A stretch of DNA of 64,000 nucleotides from Prostheceraeus crozeri (lineage: Eukaryota; Platyhelminthes; Polycladida; Euryleptidae). The position numbers and the translations under genes are program-made. The DNA is taken from assembly GCA_907163375.1 (NCBI GenBank), contig CAJQUW010003481.1, positions 20,315-84,314 of the forward strand, read 5' to 3'. Positions 13,601-28,600 of this stretch are shown here, piece after piece. The notes beneath the pieces were generated by a model. That model saw nothing but the letters and a program-made list of their open reading frames with translations, ran no database searches and was not told the DNA's origin. Numbering within the stretch: the stretch's first letter is position 1; each line of letters starts with the position of its first letter.

Positions 13601-16600
13601 AAGTGTAGGGGATTAATTAAATTGTGTCAAAAAAATCATGGTTTTGTCACACAATAATACAGATTGCCAAAAGTCAAGCAATCACTAATCGAAAAATCAA
13701 TCAATATTCAACAGTTTTTGTTTAGTTAATTTGCATACAAAGCATCTGTTTCGATGTCGGTGGAGAACCTACCAATTCGTCGGATATCGCAGGATATTGG
13801 GGGTGACAATTGTCGGTTGATTTTGTCAGTAGTTTTGTAGGATAATTGTCGGTCTACGGTTTACACTGCATACATCTCATGGGAACAATAAGAATTTTGG
13901 CCTATATAAAAATCATTACGTCAGAACAAAATGCAAAGAATGCACTTCGCTTACTTGATTCTTCTCATTTATTGAAACTTGGGCTTGGGCTGTGTTTTTT
14001 GACTCAAGTTTTCGCCCAACCTTGTTTCCAACCTGTCTGACCCATAAAGAATTCCACATTTTCGATAAATATTTTGATCTCATTATTTCCCTTCGCCATT
14101 TGACACGAATCATGTAGCCTGATTAACTTCCAAAAATAGCTGGTCTGCACCATTTAATGAGATCGCCAGTGTGGCATTTCGGGACTGATTTAATTCACTT
14201 CGCCACGATTTACCCAGTTCTCCCACTGTTCCCACTTTACTAGAACATCTAGAAAGCTTGTCTTGAAATAAGAGAAATATCGTTTTCTTTACTATTCGTG
14301 CAAATTTCAATATATCACTATGAGTTAAAAACATGAAATTGACTGAACAGCATATTTTTTAGGATGTTTCGATGGGAACGAAATAGCCTATTTACCACTT
14401 TAATACTTTATGAAATTGTATGAAGGGGGAGGGGTGAGTCCTATGATCGATCATGTATCCCTATAATTGCATTAACCATTCATTGACCTTAAATAACCTT
14501 TTAATTGAATACCACTATTCAATATTGATAAATAATAATGCAAATAATTTTGGATATCTTTCGTCAGAAATGTCAATCTATAAACCGATTACTACTCTAC
14601 AAAATAAATGACATTGAAACATACTCACCTGCGCAGCTCTGCAGGGTAGGTTTCCCTTTCACTCTCTTCATCTTGCTTTTGAATCCATCGTTACATACAC
14701 AACGGTAACCTCCTGGAGTATTCGAGCAATGGGAATATGGTATTTTACATCTTTTTCTCTTCTGTCTACATTCATTGATATCTACACAATTATTTCCTTT
14801 CCTTTTATATCCTGATAGACACTCACATCGAAAGCTTCCATACGTGTTATAACAGTGTGAGTGGGCTATACACGGACAAATCTTGAAATGACATTCATTC
14901 ACATCTACAAATGGAAAAGAAATTTCTGTCTTGCAAGTAGGTAGGTCTAAACAATGTCATTTTTTATGTGAAAGTTAAGGATTGGAAACTGGAAGCCATG
15001 CGCCTATCACATGGTACATTCATTATGAGCAGATGTATGGAAAGTTGTGTTCAAAAACTTGAGACTTTTGCAAAGTGTTGCTGACCATCGCCATGCGCTT
15101 CTTGTGAGCGACATTTACTCCTCATTTAACTCTTTAACGGCTAAGCACGAGTTAACTCGCATCGAGCGTTATCAACAGTTGACTGGTGACGGCAACAATG
15201 GAGTACACTGTACAGTAGGAAGCTGAGCCCGAGTAAGCACGTATCGGTAGGACAGGCAACTATCACTGACAGATGAATTTTTTCGTTCCACCGCTCACGA
15301 ATGCCGAGTTACCTCGTTTGTAGTATGAAGTGACTTGATGTCACACTTTCGATATTTTTAGAATTTTTATAATGAATGCAAATCCGCATTCACTGTCATT
15401 GGATATATGCTACCTACTAGTGAACTCTATCTGGAGAATGGCAGGATTGCCTTTTGACAATGAATAGAAGTTGTTGGAATATTCTCGAATGCATTCATAA
15501 CCCATTTGTGTTAATATAATTCTGATGTTGCTCAATATTCAAAAATAACCTTCAAAGCTACGTTTCGGAGAACGTAGTATCTATAAATAGCACACAGCAT
15601 GCGTTACAACCTTGATTGCAAACTAGAATGACCTAGATAATTTACTCAAATTGTACGCATTGTCCTTGAGTCATGTCGTGCAGGAGAAGTTTCAGATCGA
15701 GAAAAGAGTTCAAATGTGCTTTCTTTGTCTCTATCCGAAATGACATCTGTAATCATATACATGTAGGCTTATGCAGTTGTAGAAGCCGGTCTCAATGAGC
15801 TTTTCTAAGAAATTGAGGGAAAATTCGCGGGCACTTCTGTTATTTGCAGGGGTTCATGATGGAGAAATTTGAGAAACACTGATCTAGATGCAACGCGATC
15901 AAGATAATAAATTAAAAATTAAGTTTGAATTCATCTATAATAATGAAAACATGCAATGAAAAAGCTTTGGTCACTGAAAGTTTAATGCGCACCTTTGCAG
16001 ACAAATTTACGATCATATGGCCTTCGAGACATTTCTCCAAATCCTTTCCTACATTTACATCTGTAGGATCCTTGTGTATTTATGCAGACAGTGTTCAAGC
16101 CGCAATTATTGGGCATCGAGCACTCATTGATATCTAGAAAGGCATAAATAGGTGAGTTATTGCATCTATTACAAAAACGAAGAGAATTTCACGATAAATC
16201 TTACCAACACATAAGTTGCGACCATTGCCTCGATATCCCCTTCTACACTGACACGTTCGTTGACCTCTGTGAGCCATACATTGAGCATTCTTGACACATC
16301 TTACGGGTCTGACTTTTATTTTTCTGGTAGAAACGCAGGTACGTGCTTCTTTACAGTCAGGAGATAGCCAGGAGGCTTTTACCTGTAGAAATATATGAAA
16401 TTATGTTAATTGATGACTGTTTTAATTAACAACATGTGGCACACATGAACTCCGAAGTCCAAAGAAAGAGTTAATGAAGGTCTATGTCACATCTTGTTGA
16501 CTGCAGAGATTGGAAAAGAGACCGCAATTAACCACAATTGAAGTCATGTCATACCTGGCGTCATGAAATTCAGCAGATGAATTTACTTACTTACTTTATA

Positions 16601-19600
16601 ATCTGCATTATTCACAAGGGGTGCTTTTGAGACATTTAACTAATTTGTTAGATGCAAGGCTGAGGAGGTGTCGGACTTTTCCATCATGTCCTCATCCGAC
16701 TAACATCGTTGAGTCGCGTCCACGTCCGCATTAGCGAAACCACGACGCGCTCGAGTGCGACAAATAATATCGCGTCGAAACTAGATACACAGGGGCCGTG
16801 CAGAGGACTGTAATTCGTATATTCGTAGTATTCGATTATGCATCTCCGGTCTTCTTTCATCTGCCAGTTACACTTGAATCTCAATATGAACGATTTCAAA
16901 GCCGAGTGCACAAGCATGTGTGTTCTCTGCCCAGACATACTCGCTTCTCCAATTGTGTTTGCCACAGATTTCCGCAGATCAAGTATCGTCGATGTCAGGC
17001 TACCTTGAAATGTTTCGGGAAGCTTGTGCTGACCCACAGCACATTCTGCATGAGAGGATGCCTCAAAGATCTTCTCGAACTCATAGAATGATCATGCCAC
17101 ATTCTCGTACTTCGATACGTCCCAATTCTTTTGTCTTCCATTGTTGTGGAAAACCTGATAATTCCATGAGTCTTCCTCCCCTCCTTCCCTTTCTGTTGAC
17201 CTTTTACTTTTTGTTGCAATCCAATGACCATCTCCAGAATGAAATTGACAATGTCCTCCACTGGACTGACAAACTTCAGCTTAATGTCAATCTTAGCAAG
17301 AGTAGTGTGATGGATGTGGTCACAAAGAAGTCTGTATCTACTGTGCCTGTCAGATTATCAGATGACATTCCCATGAAAAGCGCTGCTGATGTGAAGATTC
17401 TTGGATGTCAATTTTCATGTTGAATAAACACATCAACTATATAGTTAGCAAAGCTTCGAAACGAATTTTTCTTTCTTTAAACCTGAAACGGTTTGGATGC
17501 AACGGAGACATCATCTACAAAGCTTATTGCGCTTACATAAAAGCTGTCTGTGTAGCAAGCTTCTTCGACTTGAGAGAAGAGTCTATAAAATCATTGGTGA
17601 CTCGGTCTCTGGCCTCAAGTGTCCGTCTTCATTAGAAGTTGGCGACAAGCAGTTGTTCAAAGAAGTGTTGAAGTTTGAGGACCATCCGTTGAGAATTTTG
17701 TTTGACGAACGAACTGCAGTCATGTGTAGAAATCGATGTGCGTTGAAACGACTTAAGGCCAAGACTAAGCGCTTTTTAAATTGTTTTATTAAATATTGTA
17801 ATTGACTGATCTATGATCGGAACTGTGATGCTCATGAGCTAGAACCGCTATCAAGCCGACGTGAAGCTGCGGCCATCAAGCTATTTTATCAAGTTGCTTC
17901 GAATGACCAGCATGTCTTGAACTCGATCGCACCCTCAATATCGCAAAGTGGTAGAGTTATAATCCCAGTTGCGAGAAGTGAAAGAAGACTACGTTCATTC
18001 ATCATGAAGACCTCCTAATTGGTAAACGATCGGCACACGCGCCCAAATCTCTAATGTACAGTATTTTCTTCCTATTGTCGCTACTTTTGCACACTAATTT
18101 ATCTTGAGAATCTTACCATGTATCTTCTTCACCTACTCTTTGCATGATTTACAGTCCGATGAAATATACAATCGTGGCCAGTAGAGAGTGACCACCTTCA
18201 GGAATTTCTCTTTTCTTAACTTATTGGCGAAGTCGCTATAATTCCACGGTAGCAGCGATTGCTTTGTTCTCTGAATGACTTACTGTTTCTATGCATATTG
18301 ACTACAAAGCACTAGCCTGCTCCCAGGGTCGGCTAGCGTAGATATTTCAAAATTTGAATCTCTCGCAATTGAAATGATCTTTGCAACTTTAGTCAAGCTT
18401 TGTTTTACCAGGTATCAACAATGGCTCACTTATCATCGGAGCCGCGTGGGAAAACTCAACGCCTCGACGAACGTTATTTGCAACGCAAAATACGGTACCT
18501 GCGCAAATCTACCGTTAAGAAGGCACTTGCAAAAAATTAAGAATACAGGAGCACATTCACCGCCGAAACATCGTGGCGCTGCGAGGAAGATATCTGATCG
18601 TGTTGATGATCCGGCGTCGAACTGTTATGAATTCAATGATCACCAGTCAAGAAATTGCATCGATTCTCCAAGAAAAGTTACAGTCAATGGTCCCATGGCC
18701 TCCCCCAAGCATCGCCCCTTGTTACCAGGCTAAAATTATGAAAAACTGGCTTCACCGAAAATTAATTTCGGTTCTGTCTCCATGGTCGGGATCGTGCCCA
18801 GGTCTGGACAGTTTGAAAATTGCTTGGTTCGACTGAACATAATGTAGCAGCAGACAATCCAGCATCTCAGCGACTTGAAGCAGTCAATCATGAAGGCATG
18901 GTGTCAACAAATAACGGTTGAGCACTGTTCTGACCTCATCCAACCCATGCTTCGCCGCATTGTCGCAGTGTGTGCGGCTGACAGAAAATCATGAGAAAAT
19001 AAATGAAGTACTGAATTAACACGTTAAGTTGTGATGATATTGAACTACAGCCTCAGTCTACAGCTTTGTCATCAAATCTTGTTGATGACAAGTGCATTTC
19101 TGATCACATCTATCACGTTGTTCAAATGCTAACCACTCTCTCAGGGTGGTCACTCTCTACTGGCCACGACTGTATACGCTTATTATTATTATTATTATCT
19201 ATACAGTCTCTCTCTTTATATTACGATAAATATTTTGTATCATGCTTAAATATGCATGGAATTTGTCAATGCGTTCACCGCCTCTGTGAAGCAAAATACA
19301 GAATTTTGAATATTACATTATGGTATTTGATTGACTTGCTAGCTGTACTTTATATGATTTCTATTATCTCAATAAATCTATCTTATCTTATCGTAGTCAG
19401 GACTAGAATTGCATTGGCTGTGCTGGGTGATAATTCGAAATCACTAACCTTATACATAGAACGGGTGTTCTTATCCACACATCCACAATGCTTTATACAT
19501 TTTTCTCCGAATTTGAAATAGCCTTTGTGACATCTGCAACCCTCAGTGATATATTGCCTGTGACGATATCCGTGATGCATATTTCCCTTTCCACGATGCC

Positions 19601-22600
19601 GTAAGTGTCTGTTTTTCTGTTGACAAGTTCTCTCTGGATGCCGCAGATAGTAGGTGTATCTTGAATACCTTGGACACTTCATCGCTGAAATTAACATACA
19701 GTACAAATATGTATTGCAAAAAATCATAAGAAAATCATTCAAATTCATCATGAGCAAGAACATAAATATTCATTATGTCTTACCACTGCGATGACACTCA
19801 GGAGAAGGAGAAAGCCTACGAGTTAGAGAAGAAACAAATAAGAAGATGAAACTACTCAATAACTTATCATTGTAAGTAATATAGCAACAAATAGAGACAA
19901 TTTGAGCCGAAGATGTTTCACAAATCTCAGTTAGCGTCTATCTTCATGTGTATCGATGGGACGATTGCAATGTGTGCGCATCGGAATGGTCAAAAGTGAC
20001 TACGTCAGAGTGAGTTCAGGTGTCCCTCAAGGCTCAATACTTGGTCCTTACCTGTTCTCGAGCTGTTCAGCGAATGATCACGTGGAAGAAGTCCATCATT
20101 CGCTATTGGAATGGTCTGGGAGCGATGACTTACCTCTTAATATGAATAAGTGCAAAATGTTGGCAATTGAACGTTCTCCAAACTTTACTCCTATACGTCT
20201 GTCGAACATTCCCCTGGTGGAAGAGCTGAAAATTCTTGGTGTGATTTTTGACCCGAACAAAAATTGGAATACCCACATCAATGCTACTGTAAGAACCGCA
20301 GCAAGAAGATTATTCATCATCCGTGTGCTTAAACAAAATGACGTTTGTGAGGCATCATTAATCAACGCTTTCATCGCAATTGTGCGATCGATTTTGGAGA
20401 ATTACTCACCGTTGCTAGCTGGACTGTCGACAGAAAATTCACTTAAGCTGGAAAGAATTCAAAATCGTTTTCATCGAATCTTGTGCGGCAGGGATTACAA
20501 AGAGTGCTCAAGTCATCACTTCGAACCTATCTCTAGTAGAAGAAAGTGCGCTTCTTTGAAACTCCTTTCGCTTGCCAAGTCCCCATCACCACACATTTTA
20601 AACCCTCTTGTGCCTCCTGTCTCTTCTTCCGGAAGGATCATTATGCCTACAGTGAAAACCACAAGACGCAGCAACACATTCTTTATTAAAACCTCAAAAT
20701 GGGAGAATGAACACCACATTCGTCGTCTTTGACGTTCTTCCTTAACTTTCCATATACTGTGATTGCCTATGAATGATCTTTATGTCTTCCATACGATGTT
20801 AATTTCATTACCTTAATTATCTTGTCTTGTATTGCTTGTACACTACGATTTTTAATCTTCTGGAAATAAAAACGCATATTAGAATATTAGAATACGAATA
20901 GAAGCGAATTCAAAAATTTCGTGAACACCTACTATAATGATTTTCATATCGCTTATAAAGCAACGAGTACTTACTACAACCAGTTTTCTGTCTCCAATCT
21001 GGCAAAGCGAAGCCTTTTCTTCGACACATTTTAGCAGCAACAGAGTAATATGAGCACATTCTTTTGTCAGTTGTTTTAAGCGATGCACAACCGTCCCAAT
21101 AACAAGAACTGAAATAAACATATATATTCAAGCTGCTCGCAAATTATTGTGATGATCAGCACTTACTCCATGAGATAATTCAATCTGACCTTCCTTGCAC
21201 ATTTACCGAACACCTTATTTTTAGGGTCGAGGATTTCACCGCACTTTTTTATTAGGGTGTTTTTCACTTCTTCGGAGCAAGTTGGCCATATTGTTTCTTC
21301 TGTTCTGCATGTGCTGAAAACATGGTAGGTATCAGTCTGTTTGACCCTTTCAAGACCTTGGGAAATCAAAAATAATGTTTGTTTTCAGTATATTGCAAAT
21401 ATTTTCTAGGCATCAGTAATAATTCCTATCAAAACTTTCGTTGCAAATAATATTTTTCATCACTATTATTTGTTTATTCACGTCGTTTTATATCTGACAA
21501 TAACTAAAAAAGCGCCGAATTTTCAGTTCTGATATTGTTCGGAAAAGGTAAACTGTACAAGGTAAGTTTTGAAGTTTACTGATGTATAAACGGCTTCAAC
21601 ATTTAGTTTTAGGTTGGTTTCAAAATATTATGATGGTTACACGTTCAATATCCTATCTAGAAAAATTGATATTTTTGACTTTGTTGTCCCTGTGGTTCAT
21701 AAAGGAGTTCTCAGGCAGAAATAACTGACTTTTTCATTTCACTTGAAACAATGCCCTTAAGTCATATTTAGGGCAATTTTTATGACATTATAACATTGTG
21801 TCATTTTAGGGTTAGGCAATATTGTCATATTTTCTGCGTGTGATCATTTCTAGTCATTTTTCTGCAGTTTTAGACTCTTAGAGTTTCCGGGAAGTAGATT
21901 CAGAAATGACCGATGCTTGCAGAATGATGTAATATTGAACTTCTCAACAGCGCAATGCAGTTCTGAGGACAGTTCCCATGCATGAATTGCCTACAGATAT
22001 GAATGTTGGCGGCGGCGCCAGGATTGGCTCGTCTATCGTCTGCCTTTCCTTGCCTGCCAACCGCTGCTTCGGTAGAGCGTTCTTCTCCATGTTGATGAAA
22101 ATGCTATGTAAAGACAGGCCTTTTTAAACATCAAATGTAGTAAATTGCATTACTTTATTGTACAGCAGGCTGTAAATGGACATGATGTGGTAAAGTTTGA
22201 AATAAACCGTATTATTTGTCGGAAATTGAACTTTTTAACTTTTTGTCTGAAAATGGAAACATAATTTTTGCTGTATTCTAAGAGTTTTGCATCTTACTAA
22301 CTTACAATTTGAGATTTTAGTCATTTTTTGGTCACATATTGAGACTTTTAGGTCATAAAAAAGTGCACTAGTCATTATAAATGTCGAGCACCATTGTAAT
22401 CGTAATGTTTGCATGCTCTTTACTCAATATGATGCTGTTTAATGTAAGGTTGAAGGACTAAGTGGAGATAATCAAGTCCTAGATCACTTGCCTTGAGATG
22501 AAATGACCTGTTTCGTCCTTTCAATAATGTCAAATTTGAGAAGTACTCGCTCATGTTAGTCAATCGATGTTACAAATGATAATGATGGCTGAAAGAGCAT

Positions 22601-25600
22601 AAGCACGCTCTGGACATTGTCTAGAAAGCACACACAGACGCTCACACGAGCGCAAGTCAACCACTATTGGTGTAGAAATGTGAAATCACACATTGATGTC
22701 AGACGTATTGAACTGCTCTGTAGTTGATATCATTAGAATTCCTACTTACCGACCGTTTTTGTTATCTTCAGCATCCCTGATCTGCCAACTTGCACCGAAT
22801 CGGGCATCACGTCTTGGCACCTTTGCATAGTTGACACTTGAAGGCGACAAGTAATCGTCTTTAATGTTGCCGTTGCAGTTTCCACATATTCCTGAAAACA
22901 ATTTTGACTTTCTGATTTTTTCTCGAGACATCACCGAATGTTGAAACTCACCCTGAACTTTGTTTTTATAGAGATTCCTGTCAAGCTTGACGAAGACGTC
23001 TACGTCATTCTCGAAGAAGACTTGCATGACACCACATTCTTTAGGAGCTCTGAAACCCACGCCATCACCAGTAGTGAATAAATCTAGATCCGCATTCTCT
23101 GTAACTATCTCTCCATCCAGCTGTAGAAGAAAGTTAACTTTTTATAAAATATAGTACGGTATTTAAACAATTTTCGCTATAAATCCCTACACTTTAAACT
23201 GTAGGGTACGAAAGCTGGCTGATTTTGACTACGAAAGCGATGTACAAAACGAGAATACAAAATGTAATAACAAAATGTACCAAAGCGCTATTGTTTGAGC
23301 TTATACACTACGAAGGTGATTGATTATGCTATTGGATGATAAAAACAATTCAATAGGAATGCCAATCGCTTTCGTAGTGTGTGAGCACGAACAACAGCGC
23401 TTTCGTACATTTTGTTATTTTCGCTTTGTACATCGCTTTCGTAAGTAGCTTTGGAAATGTACAGTTTACAATGTAAACACTAAATTCGGCACGAAACATG
23501 GCAATAAAAGTGAAGAAAGCCTGGTCATCATCACTTCACGAGTTGACTAGAAATGAATTTGTTTACTTCAAGTGCTTTCTGCTCAGACGATGAGGTCAAA
23601 AGACGTCAGATCAAGCTGCAGACATCGCTGCACTTCACGTTATCGCCCGTACTAGTCCGATTTGCACTAATATTGGCATATGGGTAGAAAATATCCTCAC
23701 AGACGTGAACATAAAGTTTTCTGACGATTGACTAACTTCCACGGATTTCAGACAAATTAAAAAACGTGGGTGGGCGATAACCCACAAGTACCCTCCATTG
23801 GACGAAATTTGCCTTATTCAATATTTAAGCTGATGTTGTTGTACTCAATTTACCTCAATTTTCTTGTCCTTCATTAATCTGATTCGATGACCACCGAATC
23901 GGATTTCAACGTATTTGGTCCACGAAATTTGTACAGAATCCTTCATTACTTGGGCAGCTTTTGGTCGTCGATCTTCGTTTTTCACCCTTACATCAATGTG
24001 ACATTTTTTCAAGGAAGACTTTAACATTCCATCGATTAATCTAACCAGCTGGTAAGTACACTTCCCCATAAAGTGTATGATTTGTCCATCAAATGTGAAA
24101 TAATGCGGATCTCCTAATGCTTTGCACTCACATGGCCCTGGAAGAATAAGATGGAATTGTTTAGATGATGCATGCTCAAGATATTACAAAACGAAAGTAA
24201 AACTTTTAAAGTTGAATTCGAAAATTACAAAGTACTGAATAGAAACAAATTTTTTTCGAAAAAAATGCCTTCGGGAATTTAGCCGCATCTAATGTTTAAA
24301 GTGGTGACAGCTTGACAGTGCCGTATGGATCTACATTGTGGCAATATTACAGGTTACATAAACAATTAGACAGTTAGACAAGATAACACATTTTCCTGGA
24401 TAAATCAGAAACCGTAATGGAAGCGTCTCAAGTAAAAAGTTATTCATAGCGATATTTAAATAATCCAATATTCTTTAACCTACGGTTACAACAGATACAC
24501 CACAAATGTACTTCTAGTGACATAAAGCAATTAATGTTGACATCTAACAGAATTGTGGACAGATTCAGCACCTTGGACAAATGTTAGTATGTAGTTCCAG
24601 ATACTCTTCTTTATAACTTAAAATTAATGGATGGAAATACATGACAAGTTAATAAGTGTATTCAGGAAAAACAGCGCATTTTTCATTATCCTCATAGCTA
24701 TTTCGGGGCGACTCTTCAGGAGACGTATAACCGTTGTGGCACGTAAATACAGAACCAAGTTCGTTCACCACAGCTCATGGCAAGACATTTCAGCACTGCA
24801 GCAACAGACAAAACAAGAGAGTAAAAGAAGACAATAGAAAGTAAAATGCATGACAATGAGAAGCTAAACCCAAGGCAAACGCAAGATGTTTTCAGTCTTT
24901 GTGGATGCAGAATTTTCAGGACAGTAATGAGACGCTAGTGAATACAGTAATTCTTAAATGCGAAGAAGGAATGAGGGCCTGTGAGAATACAAAATAGTGA
25001 AATAAGAGGGAAAACACGTCGCGAGAAAGTCACATGATATGCAGACAAAGTCTCTCAGTCCGCCCAATATTATTGCGCCTGAATGCTATAATGTGAGCAT
25101 AATGGCTTCTTAATAAGCATTTGAAAATCAATTTGAATTCAAAACTTACGCTCGCATTTTATTTTGGGATTTCCATAATATCCGTCGTAGCATTTGCACT
25201 CATATCTTTTATTAGTAAATACACACTCAGCATTTTCTCCACATTCATTTTCACATAATCCACCTGGTACTCCTGGAAAAGAAATTCACAATTTAAATCC
25301 AGCGAATACTATCAAAGGTGTTGAAGTAACACGACTGAAAGCCGACGGAATAGCTCAGTTGATATAGGCTTGCATTTCAACTCGGGTGTGTGCAGGAGGT
25401 CTATAGTTCCACATCGTCTATATGGAGAGGCAACATCGCTTTACTAACCTAGAGGATGTGAACCCAACCTTGGTGATTTTTGCAGCTTAACGAAGGTTTC
25501 CCGAGTAATTGCTAACATGGTTTCATGCATTGAATAGGGCAGGGTGATCACCGCATAGCATCTCTTTCATTATCTCTGATGTTTCATTTTTTCATAAACG

Positions 25601-28600
25601 GGGTACATCAACTTCCCCAAAATCTATCATACCAAATTGCCATCGAAAAGTCAGTCGTTCACTCCTCATCGTTTGGTACATAGTCTTCTTGGGCCGTATG
25701 CTAGAACAACCCCTAACTTAGGATTTGCCTAAGTTAGGGGGAAAATCCTAAGTGGTATGCTTGAACGTCACCCCTAAGTCACTTAGGAAAAAAATCTTAG
25801 GGGATCGCTGGGGGTACCTAAGTTAGGGTTAGGGGGTGTTGGTATGCTGAAACAAAGTTAGGAAAAAATCCTAGGAATTAAATCACAAAATCTTGACGAA
25901 ATCTAGGAGAACTTAGACCCGCCCCTAAGTCAGGAAATATATATCAGTTCTTCAACAAATTTTCTGTATGGACTAAATCAGTTAAACCTGTTCAATAGTG
26001 GTTTAGATTCACTTTTATTTAACAGGTATATAGTGCCTATGTTCATTTCCTAACAATTTTTTGACGATTTACCCTGTATGCAAAGGTTTTTGATTACGAT
26101 GACACTTACTATCTGTCAGATAATTATTGTGGGCTATCAACGACTAATATAATATTGTAGCTCGACGACTTCCAACTCCTGAAGAAATCGTGCTAAAGAA
26201 AGAAACAAAGAAGATCAGAAATATGACCATTATGCAGGAAAATGATCCGAATGATAAATTCCCGGAAACATCGGCGAACGATGGAAATGAACGCCAGCGA
26301 GAAATAATAAATACATATATACTTTCTTTAATTTCCTTATTTCTAAGTTGGACCTTGAATTCCTAGTAATTTTCGTATACACAATATTATTTGCATTGTC
26401 ACACCAGTGGATTAAGTCGTTTTCAAAAATAATCATCTACATTGGAAAATGGAAGGTTGTATTTGACGACATTATCTTGAATTAATTGACTAATCTCACT
26501 TCACGGGGAAGACTTTGTGCTGAGTTTATGAGAATATAAGAGTTTACATGTAATTATAGCAGTATGAAAAGTGAAGCATGCAATAGTGATTACTTTAAAT
26601 TTGCATTATTTGCAGCTCAAGGTATAAGATTGTATTGCCAAAGTATTCCAATATCAATAACACAGTTTATATCTTTTTAATTCATGGTTTTTAATTATTT
26701 TTCACTCTTCCTATCTATAGATACTTTGACCATATTCTTTGATCATAGGTTACTCTTGAACATTAGCAAATGCGAGTATCAATTTGACATTTGAACTAAC
26801 GATAATTTCAATCAAATGTTAACAGTTTTTGCAGTGAAAGTTCGTAAAAAATAAAGATCTTTGATGGAAGCTAATAATGGTTCGGATACGTCCTGTTATA
26901 TTCATCATTGGCATGATAAGATTGAATCTACAATATTTGCTGTGCGCTCCATTCTGATTGGTTGCTGAAATCTACCAGTACAATGTCAACCCATGTAATA
27001 ATAAATGCTGGTAATATATTTTCTATATTCATGTTAGAAACTGGTGGCACCATCTTCTCAATCATGAGATGACAATTATAATGCAGTCTATTTTGTTTAA
27101 TTTGATGCAGTATTAGCTGAGTTATCGCCAATTTCATGTTTCGACAACTTTTGTGTTGACGATAAGTCCACGGTATTCACTCATTAGTTGAGTAATTAAG
27201 ACGTGCACACTTTGAGGATAAATGTATTATTCCACATAACTTTGGAACTACTGCATCGATTTCGATAAACGAAACGTTGTCTTCATCGAAACAACAAGAT
27301 GAATACAACTGCAGTTCCAGTTTATCGGTAACTGATATTTTTTCAAATTGTTTTTTTCACCGTCTATCAATCGCCGACTGCAGTTTGTGAGACAATTCGT
27401 TGTCAGGGTGTGAAAATAAACACAGCCGCAGCAATCCGGTAATATGCCAATCAAGTGAACTTAGGGAGAGTCCCCTCCCTAACTTAGTGAATTGCTAGGG
27501 AACGTTCAAGCATACCGACTAGGATTTCACCCAGCGAATCCCTAAGTTAGGATTCTAAGATAAAAATCTTAGGAATTGTTCTAGCATACGGCCCGTGATC
27601 CCTAAAATAAACCCAAACGTTTTACTAGGATGTTACACGACCAGTCTTTTACCACGCTAGTAGACTACGTACTCTTGGGTAATTAAGGAAATGCCATAAA
27701 CCAAAAATCATCACTTAGAGTGCCGCAGTTTCATTCGCTAGCACGACAAAGACAGCTAGGGGTCGTCATTTAGGGGGGAGTTTTTTTATTCGAACACTAA
27801 ATGATTTTCTTCCATAAACAAAAGCTTCATGCAAAACAGAAATCATGGTGTAGATTTCCAGTCACATCAGAATGTAGAAAACTAATCCAAAGCTTAAATG
27901 TGCTTCTATTATAATAACTGTAACCATTCTAATAAATCTTTGAAAAGGTATCGTGCAGCTCTACACAGCTTCAAATGCGGTTAAAACGAAGATGGAGAAC
28001 ATGTAGATACCCAAAGAATACAAATGATTAGGAAAATGCACAAAAAGACTATATTTAGCATTTTTGATAAGAAGTAATTGTATAACATTTGAATTTCCAA
28101 TACTATATTCGATGTCAAGGGTATCATTATGATCATGATAAGATTCTTGGACTTTTATTCAATAAATCCTGTACTCATCTTGAAAACTGATGCGTTTGGT
28201 AGAAGTCAGGAAACAAAATATTTGTAAAAAAGACAAAATTCAAACCCTAAAAAGTACTTTTCAAAATAGATCATAAATTTCTCTTTCCGGTGGGTCAAAT
28301 CAAACGATTTTTGGTGGAAAGTTTGGAAATAAGTTAAAACTAAAGTCACACAAGCTTTGGTCGGTTGACTCAGGCTTTATGAGCACTATATACAGCATAA
28401 ATGCGAAATAACTAGAAGTCTCGGAATTACTTGGAAGAAATTACTTGTCTTGTAACTATAATAACCACATGACGAACTGCCTGCCAAATCACATTCTTAA
28501 AATGAAGGATGACAAAATGACATGAACCTGTGCGACAAGAAAATTATTCAGTTTGGACAAAATTATACTTCAAACAACAAAATGTGACGTTCGTTTCTCC

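Noticed and set aside
19784-19815. Possible 32-bp microexon between C8 and TIL (good GTAAGA donor, TAG acceptor)
   Set aside because: Joining exon 12 straight to exon 13 keeps the frame and gives the usual C8/TIL border GCTMKCPRYS; adding the microexon breaks the frame unless a poorer donor is used.
25327-25470. Functional tRNA gene
   Set aside because: Box B is decayed and no cloverleaf can be drawn; a SINE remnant fits better. The same holds for the tRNA-like heads at 4500-4640 and 59419-59490.
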